From Toxonevra muliebris (taxonomy: Eukaryota > Arthropoda > Insecta > Diptera > Pallopteridae), in assembly GCA_963691655.1 (NCBI GenBank), contig OY829329.1, forward strand, positions 8,012,708 through 8,076,707: a stretch of DNA of 64,000 bases, written 5' to 3'. The position numbers and the translations under genes are program-made. Position 1 is the stretch's first letter, and each line of letters begins with the position of its first letter. The notes beneath the pieces are model-generated. The model was given only the letters and a program-made list of their open reading frames with translations, was not told the DNA's origin and made no database searches. Below, one piece after another: positions 1 through 12,884 of the stretch.

Positions 1-2160
1 CTAACCGTAAGTCAAAGACATTTTATGTTTTTTCATAGCCAACACAAAATTTTATCAAAAGCAAACAGAGACGCACTAAATTCTTGATTTTGTATTTGCC
101 ACAGGAAAATACTTGGCAAGATCGTGGCACGTTTAAAATACACAAACAGTTAAGAAGAGACGACTATCGCTACGTATGCTGCTCCAATCTCAGATGCTTT
201 GCAATGCGATTTTTATATTAAGCGTGACAGAAAAATTATGTCTGAACATAAAAATGTCTCGTTTGGTATTTTTCGGGATAGTCGATGTTGATCTTTTTTC
301 GATCTTCTTTGCTGCAGTATGCGAGTGAGTTCAATCGCATTGCTCACTTGCGCACTGAACTGTTGTTAATTCAATTTATATATATGTATGTATAAAATTT
401 TTACGATTCCGAAAATGCAATAACAATTACAGAAAGCTAGAAAGCAAAATATATACATATCACAAACGTTTTGGTGCACATCAACCGGCTACATGCTCTG
501 CTCAAAAATGATGATCAAATTTTCCATTTAAGTGTGATTGAAAGCATGAGATATTAGGTCTATACGATAAACTTGAAACAGCTTCTCCATCTTTATGTCA
601 ACAACTTTTGAGTTTTGTCTTATTTGGTTTTTGAAAAATAATTTGAATGAGATTGATTTAGCATGAGAAAATCTTGAAAAATTGGAGGGAGTGATTTCAT
701 TTGTAAAAAAAAAATTAAAAAAAATTCTTGAAAAATCTTTGTAAATGCCTTTGTAATGTTGCTTTTTTTTCTTTTAAGTTTTATTATGTTTTCTATCCAA
801 ATTGTGTTTCTAAAACTTTTTCCTCTTCTAACTAATGTGATAATCACATTAACCCAATTAAAAATGTCACATCCAATCATTCATTTCTCCGACGGCGACG
901 GAGATGAAGGCGGAGGCGCATCATTTCATATCATTGTAATTTCTATGCTTGTTCAACGCTTTTCTAAACATTAAATTGTCTTTATAATTTTTATTGTTCA
1001 AATAATTTCAAATGCTGTTGCTGCTGTTGCTATAATAGGGGGGAGGGGGAATGTAAAGAAATGCAATATCGACAGTATTTAACATTAGTACTCTTTTGTT
1101 TTGAGAAGAAATGATGAGCAAAGTATCATCAAACGACGGAGTCGAGCTGAGTGCATTACGGAGTTTCTTTTTTTTTCTTTGTATTTTTTTCAATTTTGAA
1201 TTTACTTGCTGTCAAAACTTAATTATGTGAATCTGTTTCGAGTGTTCTTCGTAATTACTATCAAATGCAACACTTCCACTTCACATACGAAAACCATAAA
1301 CATTGCGTAGGAGGAGTAGTGGCACACTGATACATTACATACACACATATATATGTAAGTAGTAGTAGTAGTAGTAGTATTCGAACATCACATGGTAACT
1401 TTGTCTCTCTATCTGACTGATTCTGTATGTTGTTGGATAAATATAAATTTGTTGCTATAGGGCGTGTGACTTTCTATATATGTTGTTGGCGACAATGTTT
1501 ATATTTTGAGGGAGCAACTTTGTTGCTCTCCCTTTCTCTTTCTCTCTCACTATATATGTGGGGAAAGAAATTTTAATTTGTTCTCCATTGCATCCTCATT
1601 TTCAATTCGGTGCCTTAATGAGGCTCATAATTGTTTTTAATTACAAACCGCACACACGTACACACACAAAATATTTTTTTTCATGGGGCAACTTAATTAG
1701 TGAATGAAGTTGAAAAATTAATTTTAAAACTATATAAAAATGTCACTCACTATACAATTTCATTTTCATTAATAATTTGTTGGTTCATGTTTTCTGAAAC
1801 TATTCATTTTTTTCAAAATTATCCCAGGGGGAATATAGTTACACTTAATCTAAAATAAACAATTTTCTAGTCCTGTAACTACATAGTCAAAATTTATTTT
1901 ATTATACAGAACAGTGATTTATAATTTGTTGATTCCCGTGACGATAAGTAGGTGATTTTTTTAAAGAGAGCATTGCCTGATCAAACACTGAAATTTCTAG
2001 GTTGTAATTTTTGTTTAAAAGAATCGTTGCGTTATTTTATTATTTTGATAGTCTCACAATTTTAACAATCGAAGCAAAGTTTCTCGTTATGAAAATTTAA
2101 CTATTTTATTATTTTAACTCCAAAATTTTGTATTTTTACATCGATTCTCATCAACCCTCT
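1..2160. other. non-coding, AT-rich DNA
   Basis: No credible coding region, tRNA or transposon end was seen here. The stretch holds an AGT trinucleotide run near 1360-1379 and pyrimidine-rich tracts near 1525-1550. A pure C run follows just beyond it near 2177-2193. It reads as intronic or intergenic DNA. Confidence 0.6.
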
Positions 2161-2398
2161 ACCCCTCTAACACCCTCCCCCCCCCCCCCCCCCTCCCCCT
2201 CGGGACGTCGAATTTTTCTCATAAACAAAAAGTGCGATCTAGCAGTCTATATGTTACTTCGGAGGAATTTTTGTGGACTCATCATCTTCGCTTTTCCTAA
2301 ACAATATAGTCCCGCACTTTTTTTGAGTTTTTTTTACAGAAATTTTCAAAAGTTTTTCACGTTCCCTTTCAACAAAATTCAAATTCCTAACAATTGAA

Positions 2399-2965
2399 GA
2401 CCGGGGTTTTCTGGGCTTACCAACCTTTTTTTGACATTTCGGCGTGCTCTAGCACTCGTTTTTAAGCTAAATTTAACTTCTGAAAATTTGAATACCGGTT
2501 GTTTCTAGACTTAGAAACCATTTTTTCAGCATTTGGGCGTCTTCTAGAGTTAATTTTCAGCAAAATCAGTTCCTTAAAATTTGAGTACCGGAGTTTTTTG
2601 GGTTAAAAAACCCTTTTTTGGCATTTAGGCGCACTCTAGTGTTCATTTTTCATCTAAATTCTGCTTTTTAAAATATGGGTACCGAGGTTTTCAGGGCTTA
2701 GGAACCATTTTTTTTTGGTATTTGGGCGTCTTCTAACATATGTTTTTCAGCTTATTCAAATTTGGATATCGAGATTTTCATGCCTTAGGAACCATTTTTT
2801 GGCATTTGGGCGTCTTCTAACGTACATTTTCAGTTTCTTAAAATTTGGGTACCGAGGTTTTCAGGACCCCTTTTTGACATTTTGGCTTCTTTTTTTTTTT
2901 TTTTTTTTTTTTTTTAGCAAAATTCAACTTTTTAAAATTTATTGTGTTTGGCATTTAGGCGTTTC
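2399..2965. repeat. tandem repeat, ~83-96 bp unit, about six copies
   Basis: A degenerate unit recurs with its start word TACCGAGGTTTTCAGG or a variant near 2401, 2495, 2586, 2680, 2767 and 2850. Each unit also contains GGCATTTGGGCGTCTTCTA. Spacing shrinks slightly from about 95 to about 83 bp along the array. A T-run of about 24 bases sits at the right end. No TIR or target duplication was found, so it may be a minisatellite or part of an unrecognised element. Confidence 0.75.
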
Positions 2966-2999
2966 CGTACTTAAATTTAGAAATTTAAATGTAATTTGA

Positions 3000-4373
3000 A
3001 AAGAGGAAGAAGGAGAGGGGGAGGGGGTATGTATTATTTATGAAAAGAATGACCCCAAAGTTTTTCTGGGCTTTCAAGACTTTTTTAAAAAATTTTTTGA
3101 GTAAAGTGTAGTTTAAAATTCTACTTATAAAATTTACTGTCCATACAGGGGAATTTTTTAACCTCTTTTCGTACATGGATTTTTGGGAAGTGGGAGGGAG
3201 AGGGTTAAAAGACTTTGAAATCATTGAGTTTTATCTGAATTTTGCACATATTTGTCTTGCAGCGCCCTCTTATGTTTGTTTTTCCACATTATAATGGCCA
3301 AAAGTAGGTTCACCAGCTCAAAAGCGTTTAGTCGCTCTATAGAGGATTTTTCTGAAAACCGAAAGCTAGAGGGAGCTCCAAAATAAACTTATGAAAATTA
3401 TGAGCAAACTCATGTGGTAGTTTTTGGTTTTAATTTCAATCCATTATAGTTTCATAGAAAATTTTGTAGTCGAAATCTGTAAAGGTTCTTGAGGAATCAA
3501 CATGCCTCTTCCTGGAGCCTTGAAATCCATGTAAATACGTGTTCTGTTCCTCTAGAACTCAAAAATTGTTTACGAAAATATTCCTTTTACAAAAATATTT
3601 TTTCCAAAAATATTCTCAAAAAAACTTAAAAGACGAAGATTGAATTAAATTGTAGATTCATCCTCCTCACTTCATCCTCCGTCTCTACGCCAAACTATGG
3701 CCGCTTTAGCATATTCCTAATATGCACTACCGAGTTTCTATGAATATAGCAAACAAATTTATTACGCACTCACTTTAGTGCCTGCAGAATAATTACATTT
3801 AGTTCCTTTCCTTATTTGTTTTTTCTCCGAAGTGTAATAAAAATTTTGTCCTTAAGTGTACAACAAAAAGCGTAAAATTCCAAAGTTATTAGGCGTAAAA
3901 AACGCGACACAATAAATTCCAATAAACTCAACTCACGTACATGTTCACAGAAAAAACAAAAAAAAAAAAAAAAAAAAAAAAAAACAAAAAAAAATGAAAA
4001 AAAATTAGAAACAAAAACAAAACGAAGTAGAACCGAAACGAAATAGCTCCATAGAGACAACGTGAAGTTCTTTAGAAATGATTTAAATGAGTCTGTTTTG
4101 TGTCAACGTGATTTAAGATTCACCATTCAACTCGGGCTTCCACCAAAAAAAAAAAAAAACAAAAAAAAAAAACCAAGAAGAAACTATTAAAACAGGTTGA
4201 AAGCGAAGCGTGCATTGAATTGCAGTCGTAGTCTGCCCCCCCTCCACCGTTTTCAAAGTGATGGGGATTGTGTTGATGCTGATGTTGGGGGTGAATAATA
4301 GGAACCTCCTTTTTCTGATCACATACGAAATGAATGAACTTTTTGCTGCGGAGGGCATACACATGTTTTATTT

Positions 4374-4409
<36 letters not shown>

Positions 4410-5490
4410 TTACTTGAATTTTGTTGTTGTTGTCTTATTGTAAATTTATAATGTCGCATGCAATTTTTCTTCTTATTGTGTACAACAGCAAAAATGTTGC
4501 TTAAATGAAATTTACATTGCAGGTAAATACTGATGCCGCTTGCTGCTGTTGCAACTTCAACTCTTGCTGCTGGTTGTTTGGTTTCTGTTGCTCTTGCTGC
4601 TGTAGTATGTTGTCGAGCTTTTGCTCTATGCATTGTGTGTGTGTGTGTGTGTGTGTGTATACTCCGTGACAGTTTATTACTTTTCGTGCGGTTGAGGGTG
4701 GGGGTGGCAGAGAAATTGTATCTCTCTTCATGGCCATTTGCAAATTGTGCGGTTTTTGTGGTTTTTTTAAGTTGTATGTTTTGAGCAACTTTGGAGAAAA
4801 TACAGTGGCAGTAGCTGTGCGGCAGGGAACAATTTCTGCATGCTGCTCCTTCTCTTTTATCAACCCAAACCTACTTCTATATATTTCTATTACAGCTATT
4901 GCTACTTTTACTTCTACTTTTCGTACATTTTCTTCTTCATTTTTTGGCAATTTAGATAAAGTTGCTGCTTGGCGATACACAAATTTTGTTTTTGTTGGAG
5001 GGAGGGCGTGAGTGGGGGGAGCGGGAGCGGGAGAGCCGCAGAAAGCGTTTTATATTCACATTTCACTTAACATTTATGCGTGTGTGTCTGTCTGTCTGCC
5101 TGCATGTCTATATGACTGTATGACTCCGTCTCTGAGTATATGTATGCAGTATGTATGTGTGTGTGTGTTTTTCAATGCTTATGTGTCGTCAGGACATTCA
5201 TTGCGATTTTGCAAAACTTTACATTTGCTGATAGTAGAGCAGGACAATGAATTATTGTGTCGTAGTTTCTTGTGGCATTTGTTGAAACTTCATGCATGGT
5301 TTTTCTTTATTCAGACTCCTCCTCCTCCTCCCCACTCCTCTGCTCTGTTTCCGTGCCATTATCTGCAATATAAATAAACTAAACTAAAATGAAATAAAAT
5401 CAAATAAAAATGTTAGGTGAATTTATTCACAAGTTTTAATATAATAGTCATACTTTTTCTATGACTATGTAGTGCAATTGGGATATTCAT
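3000..5490. other. non-coding DNA with microsatellites
   Basis: No gene was recognised. The stretch contains long A-runs (3957-4010 and 4145-4170), a (CA)n run at 4375-4406, a (TG)n run at about 4635-4659 and a second TG-rich patch near 5155-5170. CAG/CTG-rich sequence at 4530-4620 produces glutamine-rich reading frames on the minus strand, but these have no family resemblance. Confidence 0.55.
4375..4406. repeat. (CA)n microsatellite
   Basis: An uninterrupted CA dinucleotide run of about 32 bp, followed 230 bp downstream by a (TG)n run at about 4635-4659. The two are in inverted orientation and could pair in a single strand. Confidence 0.9.
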
Positions 5491-5494
5491 TTAA

Positions 5495-5778
5495 CCCTTT
5501 CCTATGCAAAAAAAAAAAAAATGTAAATTTAATTATTTTGAATGGATATTTTAAAAATGCAAATACTTTATTCGAGAAATGTATTATTTTTATTCCTGTA
5601 GAAATATAAATGTACAGACAAACTTCGTTCCAAAATACTCGATTTTTCTTATAAATATAAAATTTTAATCCTTTGCTGCTTAATATCGAGCGCTATTGAA
5701 CAATTTTAAATTCCATATTTCGTTGGAAAACGATTGAAATTTAACTTCAACTCATGTGGCCACTTGCACGTTAAAGGG
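5495..5778. mobile_element. TTAA-flanked MITE (piggyBac-like)
   Basis: The left end reads TTAA-CCCTTTCCTATGCAA. The right end, read inward on the other strand, is CCCTTTAACGTGCAA, so the imperfect terminal inverted repeats are about 15 bp. The left target duplication is TTAA and the right one has decayed to TTAT. There is no coding capacity in 284 bp. TTAA targets and CCC ends are typical of piggyBac-type non-autonomous elements. Confidence 0.55.
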
Positions 5779-5898
5779 TTATACAAGTATATGTAGTTGG
5801 TATTGCAAACCTTTTACTCAAGGTTTTTACTCTAGCTTCCGACTTTATAGACTTTTTGTGACCTTTCTTCCAATCTGCTTGATAGATATCTCAGAGCC

Positions 5899-8517
5899 CA
5901 GTGGCGGATTCAGAGGAACACCATGGGCATCCCTTCTTTGTATAAATCTGAATACTTATAATTTTTAAAAATCTTTCTGCAGCGCAACTGTTATACATTG
6001 GGGCTACATTAAATCTGAAATATCAGTTTCAGTTTGCAGCTACCCCGATTTTGAAGAGCTTGATAGTAGTTTTGGTCTAAATTTACACTAAATTTTAATT
6101 TAAATTTGGCAGGGTCTCAGGAATCAGACTTTTTTCTCTTTTTTTTTTTTGTTTTTTCTAAATTTTTTTTATTTATTTTTTTTTTTATTTGAATCAGAAT
6201 TCTTGGTCTGAATTTAATTCTTTTGGATTTGAACTTTGGCCTAAAATTGATTTGAATTTTAGCTTTAGTTTTAGTCTGTATTTTGTTTCGTTTCATTCTA
6301 AGTTTGGATCTGTTTTTTGATCTGTATTTAGTCTAAATTTTGTCTTCTTTTTGTTTGAATATTGGTTTCATCTCATTTTTAGTTTGATTGTTGATCTTAA
6401 TTTTGTGTTAATTCTCAATCCGATTTTTAGTCCAATACTTAGCCTGAACTTGGTATAAATTTTAGTCTAATTCTAGGTCAGAATTTAGTTATTTTTGGTC
6501 TAAGTTTTTAAGTTAATTATAGTCTGATTTTTATTTTGATTTTTGGTCTGGTTCTTTATTTATTTTTTGGCCTGAGATAGGTATAAATTTTGGTCTGATT
6601 CTGATTTTGATTTTTCTGGTCTAGGTTTTGTAATTAAAAAACTATGGTCTGATTTTTGGTCTGATACTTTATCTAATTTTTGGTCTGGTATTTGGTCTGA
6701 GTTTCGTATAAATTTTGGTCTGATTCTAGGTCTGAATTTAGACCTTTTTGGTCTAAGCTTTTAATTGAATTATAGTCTGAATTTTGCTCTAACTTCCAGT
6801 CCCATTTTAGTTCCGATTTTTGGTCTGATTCTTTATCTAATTTTTGGTATGGTATTTGGTGTAAATTTTAGTCTGAATTTTGGTCTGATTTTAGGTCTGA
6901 ATTTAGACCTTTTTGGTCTAAATTTTTAATTGAATTATAGTTTGAGTTTTTGTCTGACTTTCAGCCCCATTTAAGTTTCGATTTTCGGTCGGATTCTTTA
7001 TCTAATTTTTGGTCCGGTATTTGGTATAAATTTTAGTCTGAATTTTGGTCTGATTCTAGGTCTGAATTCAGACCTTTTTGGTTTAAGTTTTTAATTGAAT
7101 TATAGCCTGAGTTTTGCTCTAACTTCTAGTCCGATTTTTGGTCTGATTCTTTATCTAATTTTTGGTCCGGTATTTGGTATAAATTTTAGTCTGAACTTTG
7201 GTCTGACTCTAGGTCTGAATTTAGACCTTTTTGGTCTAAGTCTTTAATTGAGTTATAGTCTGAGTTTTGCTATAACTTCTACTCCCATTTTAGTTCCGAT
7301 TTTTGGTCTGATTCTTTATCTAATTTTTGGTCCGGTATTTGGTATAAATTTTAGTCTGAATTTTAGTCTGGTTCTAGGTCGGAATTTAGACCTTTTTGGT
7401 CTAAGTCTTTAATTGAGTTATAGTCTGAGTTTTGCTCTAACTTCTAGTCCCATTTTAGTTCCGATTTTTGGACGGATTCTTTATCTAATTTTTGGTCCGG
7501 TATCTGGTATAAATTTTAGTCTGAACTTTGGTCTGACTCTAGGTCTGAATTTAGACCTTTTTGGTCTAAGTCTTTAATTGAGTTATAGTCTGAGTTTTGC
7601 TATAACTTCTACTCCCATTTTAGTTCCGATTTTTGGTCTGATTCTTTATCTAATTTTTGGTATGGTATTTGGTATAAATTTCGGTCTGAATTTTGGTCTG
7701 ATTCTAGGTCTGAATTTAGACCTTTTTGGTCTAAATTTTTAATTGAATTATAGTTTGAGTTTTTGTCTGACTTTTAGCCCCATTTTAGTTCCGGTATTTG
7801 GTATAAATTTTAGTCTGAATTTTGGTCTGATTCTAGGTCTGAATTTAGACCTTTTTGGTCTAAATTTTTAATTGAATTATAGTTTGAGTTTTTGTCTGAC
7901 TTTTAGCCCCATTTTAGTTCCGATTTTTGGTCTGATTCTTTATTTAATTTTTGATCCGGTATTTGGTATAAATTTTAGTTTGAATTTTGGTCTGATTCTA
8001 GAACTGAATTTAGACCTTTTTGGTTTAAGTTTTGAATTGAATTATAGCCTGAGTTTTGCTCTAACTTCTAGTCCCATTTTAGTTCCGATTTTTGGTCTGA
8101 TTCTTTATCTAATTTTTGATCCGGTATTTGGTATAAATTTTAGTCTGAATTTTGGGCTGAGTTTAGTTATTTTTGGTCTGAGTTTTTAATTGAATTATTG
8201 TCTTAATTTCGATCTGATTTTCGGTCTGAATTTGGTTTAAATTTTGGTCGGAGGTATAGTCTAATTTCAGTTCCTTTCGGTCTCAACTTTGATCCGACTT
8301 TTAGTTTGATTTTTATTTTAAATTTCATTCTAATTTATGGTTTGCATTTTGGTTTGGTTTTTTGTTTGAATTTCAATCTGCTTTTGATGTGAGTTTTTGA
8401 CAAAATTTTTGGTGTAAATTTTAAACAGATTTCTACTGGTCTCATAATTGCACTTGATGCTCGTTATAATATAACAAAATTGTCCCTTTTCAAGCACAAA
8501 TTCAGGATCTGCCACGG
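5899..8517. mobile_element. hAT-like non-autonomous element filled with TTTGGTCTGA repeats
   Basis: The left end begins CAGTGGCGGATTCAG and the right end, read inward, begins CCGTGGCAGATCCTG. This gives an imperfect 15-bp terminal inverted repeat of the CAGTGGCG type found on many hAT-like elements. Possible 8-bp target duplications (5891-5898 and 8518-8525) share only their first four bases (TCAG), so the class assignment is tentative. The interior is almost entirely the repeat array listed separately. No transposase is present. Confidence 0.45.
6095..8420. repeat. TTTGGTCTGA-type array with ~165-bp higher-order unit
   Basis: A short unit of about 11-14 bp (TTTTGGTCTGA and variants) is repeated throughout. 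From about 6660 the short units are organised into a larger unit of roughly 165 bp. Its landmark GGTCTGATTCTTTATCTAA recurs near 6818, 6985, 7136, 7301, 7467, 7630, 7925 and 8091. ORFs within it are artefacts of the periodic sequence. Confidence 0.85.
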
Positions 8518-8529
8518 TCAGTAGTAATA

Positions 8530-10280
8530 GTGACATTGACTGGGTTCCGAGAAAGCTTAAATGAGAAGATTTGATTGCGTTAAATCATTATGCCAAAAAA
8601 AAAAAAATTGGTTAAGTTGGGATAAATTTCAGAATTCGGGTTAGTTTGATTGTGTTTTTCCTTCTTCCAATTCCGAAAATTTCTTCTTCCAGTCTGTATG
8701 TATGAGGTTTGCACAGGTTTTCTTTAAGTTATTACACTAACAAAAAGATAGACACAGTTGGAAATGAAGTCTGAGCGAAAACTTCATGGACTAACATAAT
8801 TTGTTTCCTACTTCGTTTCAACTTTAAATATCATTCTTTTTTTTTACAAACTTTATTTCTGAAATTACTTCAACAAATGGAAGCATTTATGTAACTTTAA
8901 ATGGTTGGCACGATCACAAAATTTAACTTTAAACAAAAAAAGAAAAGGTTCTACACAGAAAACAATTGAAACAACAACAACAACAACGCCACAGCAATTG
9001 TGCACACAGATCACCCGCATTTATAAACGGATACAGGCGCATCCATGACGTTATATAGAGTACGTTTAGGGAGAACTGTGTGCGGTCGATTGTCCGTCCA
9101 ATGCAGCACGATTCAAACAGGAAACACTAATCTCACGTTACAGTTGACCTAACAGGGAAACTTCTAAGCAAACAAACAAATAAATGAAATCATTTTTAAA
9201 ATAATATTAAAATTTTTTCGCTCATGGTGACACTTGATATACACACATAAATATCTAACAATATTTTTATGTAGCATTTCCACAGAAACAATTCAACAAA
9301 ACTAAACGTTCTTCATTTGTTTACATAATTTTATGCACGAAATACAATCATAAATTAAACAAACCGAAACCGAAGAAAAACAATTGAGTTTGCAACATTT
9401 TCAATTTCATCCATAGGATTTTGTGTATATTTTTTATATACAAATATTCAAGAGTTCAACATAAATTGGTAATAAATTAGAAAATTATTTGTTTCAAATG
9501 AAGTTAACCGCATGTTTAGATTACATATGAGCATCTTTCTTTCTCTTTCTGTTTCTGTTTCTTCTGTCTTCTTCCTTCTTCGTTTTGACTGAATTGCAAT
9601 TATTTGTTTATGATTCAGATATAAATATCTGGCAGTTTGTTTATACCATTTTTCAATTGAATAGACTCGCCCATTCGTGCATATGTCTGCCTATGTCAGT
9701 GTGCATTTGGAAACATTTGACCACACACACACACAAACACACACATACACTTATACACTCATAAGAAAAATTCGTGCATATGCCACTCCAATATTCGAAT
9801 GAATTTTTAGCTAGGGGTTTCTTTTTGCTCTCAACTCAATAACAATTGAAAAGGTGCTGATTACAAACTGTGTAGTCTGACACTCTATTGTGTGTGTTTA
9901 AGGATTAAGTCAATATTGAAACTGAATGACAGACATGTCCTGTTCGAGATACTACACGCGTATTGTACTCGTATTACAGGCGTCTGGATTTTGGGTATTA
10001 AAAATACCAATTGCATTTTGAGGTACATTGAAAAGAATTGAAAAAAAACCAACAAAAAAAAAAGAAAACTGGTAGGCAGATAAATAAATTTGTATAAAGA
10101 AACACGAAATCAAACAATGATTGAATTAATTAAAGATTAAATTGCGAGATTATTTTATATTTCAAAAGAAATGTGTTGTAGTTTTGTTATATGTGCATAT
10201 GTGTTAATAAAAAAAAGAATCACAATTTTAGATTTTTAAAAGAAATTCTAGAATTCTATATAAAAATATTACTTTTCACA
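8530..10280. other. non-coding DNA
   Basis: Nothing gene-like was recognised. It contains CAA-repeat patches (8970-8990), CA-rich sequence at 9721-9760 and scattered A-runs. It is flanked by the hAT-like repeat element on the left and the 3' tail of a LINE on the right. Confidence 0.55.
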
Positions 10281-11765
10281 AGGTTAGGTTAGGTTAGGTT
10301 TGGAAAGTCTGCGCACTTCCACTCTGAGACTTGATTGTCCATTGTGACCGCCCTCATTTAATTGCGAGGAGGAGGCACCCCTCTAACCACGGTTTTCTCC
10401 AGCAGTCCAGGTAATGTCTCTATTGAACCATTTAGTTCTCCGGGTGCAGGTAAGGAGATCTGATAGCTAAACTTTCATTATCTCTCTTAGACTATTGAAA
10501 AAGCGCGACCCCAAGCTTTGGAGTCTACTACTCATCGGCAGTCTTTAGACATTGACATAAAAAGTGAAAAATCGATTCTGTCTCTATCTTCAATATGATA
10601 ACTTCTGCACAGTCCGCTTGTCGGAATACGCCACCATTGAAGCATTAATACAATAGCACAATGTCTAGTTATGAACCATGTGAGCAGACGTACTTCAGAT
10701 TTCTTATGCCCTAAGAAGACATTTGTCTTCTTGCTGTCTAACCTTGGCCATAGGGCCCGTGAAACTACACAGTCGTTTTGGTTGGTCCAACAGTTATTTG
10801 ACACCGCAATAATGTTTACTCGTCTATTCTCCTAAATGGTTCACACATCGGAGATTATATACGCCTCGTTTATATCCATTTCCCATTTCACCTGCTATTT
10901 CGTTCCCTTCAATATTGCTATGTCCAGGAACCCAACAGAGAGTGACCTTGTGGTGCTCAATGGCCATCAGTGAGGCAGGACATTTCTTTACAATCTCTGA
11001 TTTAACTATTTTGGATTTTATTGCTTTCATTACAGCCTGACTGTCGGTTAAGAAAAGTAGTCATATTCAAAGTCCGAATCGTCCAATTTTGTAGGAGTCG
11101 AGCTGTTTCCTCAATAGCAAAAAATATCTGCCTTAAAAACGCTGCAGCTGTCAGGAAGACGATGCGACCGTCTTAGCAGCAGGTCTTCGAAGTAGAGACC
11201 AGCTTCAGTTCCATTCTCCATTTTTGAGCCATCATTACCTGTTACCGAATCCGACTCTCAGTCTTCTTTGGTTGGATATAAAGTTGGGATTCTAGTAATA
11301 AAATCTAAATTTGAAGTCACATAATCCGTGGCCACATCTAAGTCAGTCCATAGTTTGCTGATCTCCACATGTTGGATTCTCATAGACTGTGACCTCCTTT
11401 TGGGGCACAACCTTGAACAAACACCCGTAACGGCAAGAGATAGAATATCATATTTAGACCTTCCTGAGGTGCACTACACTTACAGCTCCTGAGACCATCA
11501 GGCTGACAATTCTCTGCATGTTTCTCTTGCGAAATTGGTTGCTCTTTTTACCCAACGCCTTCTACTAGACGAGGGGCCCATAAATGATGATGGGTCGAAT
11601 GATTGTGCTGTATATTCCATGAATATTCCCAAAGGTCCTTTCACAGGTATAATAAGTAGCCAGTCCCTTTTTCGATGTTCCTTCTCCAATTTAGTTTTGA
11701 ATCCAGAATGATACCGAGATACCTTCCGAAGTGAGATTCAGTGTTATGTTTTTTCATTAATTTAT
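10281..11765 (-). pseudogene. non-LTR retrotransposon ORF2 C-terminal part (RT thumb and RNase H), 5'-truncated, (CCTAA)n tail
   Basis: Read on the minus strand, the remnant starts near 11765 with reverse-transcriptase thumb-like sequence (LGIILDSKLNW, then a degraded YTAVIRPI-type stretch). It continues into RNase H, where WVPGHSNIEGNEIAGE is clear at about 10890-10950. It ends in a region resembling the TGHC / CR.C C-terminal domain of RNase H-bearing LINEs (R1/LOA/I group). Stops and frameshifts interrupt every domain, so it is dead. The 3' terminus (low coordinate) is a short (CCTAA)n tail at 10281-10300. No EN domain is present, consistent with 5' truncation. The same tail and upstream bases appear on the SINEs at 19957 and 26419, suggesting this family mobilised them. 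The clade is not certain from sequence reading alone. Confidence 0.75.
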
Positions 11766-11769
11766 TTTT

Positions 11770-12600
11770 GATTCGTAATCAGCGACCCGAAAAACCCCTT
11801 TTTTCCTTCAGTAGGGCTGACCACCGTGCTGCTAAGGCTTAAAATGTACCCCTTTCTCCCTCTCCCCCTCCCCCCATTTTTAGTTTTATTACATTTTTAT
11901 TAACTGTTGGTCCCGAGCCCCCTTCTGTGGACTAGTTTTTGGATCAAAATAGATTCCAAAAATAAGTTTCTTGGCCCAAAAAAACTCTGGTGCACAAAAT
12001 TTCAACACAATCGATCGGTTCATAGATGACGCTCCAGTGCAAAATAAAATTCAAATTTACCCCCAAGTTTTCAAACCTTGCTACCGAGCCGTCTTTGGAT
12101 TTTTTCTAAATAAAAGTAGATGCCAAAAATGAGTTCATCGGCCCAAAAAAACCATAGCTCTCTCAATTGCAACAAAATCGAGTGGTAATAATTATGCATG
12201 CCACTGTTGCAGTACTTTTCTTTGAATGTATTTACAACTTACTCACATACCAATGTGCAAAATCAGGGCCCCATCTATAAACCTACCGATTTTATTTAAA
12301 TATTATATACCAGGATTTGCTGCGCTAATATTCCAAAGGGATATTAGCGCAAAGGGATAGCGCAAAATTTAGTAAAAATTTTATAAAATTAAAATGTCAA
12401 AAAACAAGAAAAATTCTCCAAAAACACTGTCATGATGGGGGTCACAAATGCCCCCTTGTATTTCAATCCAGTCTACTATATATTTTCAGTAAATTGTTTG
12501 ATTACCTTAGCACTCCAGATCTTTGTTATTTCTATTCCTTCTACGCATGAAGGAATAAACAAGTGAATCATTTAGATTGCTGCTCTCTTTTGAAACTCTT
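11770..12600. other. non-coding DNA with one ~140-bp degenerate duplication
   Basis: Two related blocks, about 11915-12020 and 12075-12185, both contain CCGAGCC, a CCAAAAATRAGTT word and GGCCCAAAAAAAC followed by CAACAnAATCGA. They look like a diverged tandem duplication, probably part of an old repeat whose ends were not found. No coding region was recognised. Confidence 0.4.
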
Positions 12601-12607
12601 ATTTTAA

Positions 12608-12880
12608 CCCTCTCAGGAGAAAGTGTACTTCCCGTGATAAGAAAAAATCGGGAAGCTGATTTTCGTATATAGCAGCCCCCTGTCCCGGTTTAGCCGTCCG
12701 CGATATACACATCTGTGTACGAAAAAACGTTCATGGAGCTGTAAAATACTCCGACTTACACAAAATGTGTAGCGATGGACTGAGAAAGGTTCTATCCACA
12801 TAAGAAATTTGTTTTTTCATAGTATTTTTAATAATTTTCAGGAAAAATTTTCAAATTCACGTACGCAAACTCTGAGAGGG
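12608..12880. mobile_element. TTAA-flanked MITE (piggyBac-like)
   Basis: It is flanked by TTAA on both sides (12604-12607 and 12881-12884). The ends are CCCTCTCAGGAGAAAG on the left and CCCTCTCAGAGTTTGCG read inward from the right, a perfect 9-bp inverted repeat followed by weaker similarity. It is 273 bp long and non-coding. Confidence 0.65.
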
Positions 12881-12884
12881 TTAA

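Noticed and set aside
4508..4530. TTGCAG|GTAAAT as a recursive splice site on the + strand
   Set aside because: Upstream tract is purine-interrupted and the donor half is non-consensus at +5; too weak compared with 37258.
4501..4980. 159-codon minus-strand glutamine-rich frame
   Set aside because: Composition comes from CAG/CTG and CA microsatellites; no start context, domain or splice evidence.
6095..8420. 105-codon hydrophobic frame (7872-8189) as a membrane protein
   Set aside because: The peptide is itself periodic and follows the TTTGGTCTGA repeat; no independent coding signal.
10281..10300. (AGGTT)n resembling an interstitial insect telomere repeat
   Set aside because: It is the 3' tail of the LINE, and the SINEs carry the same tail with unrelated target duplications, so it belongs to the elements and not to a telomere remnant.
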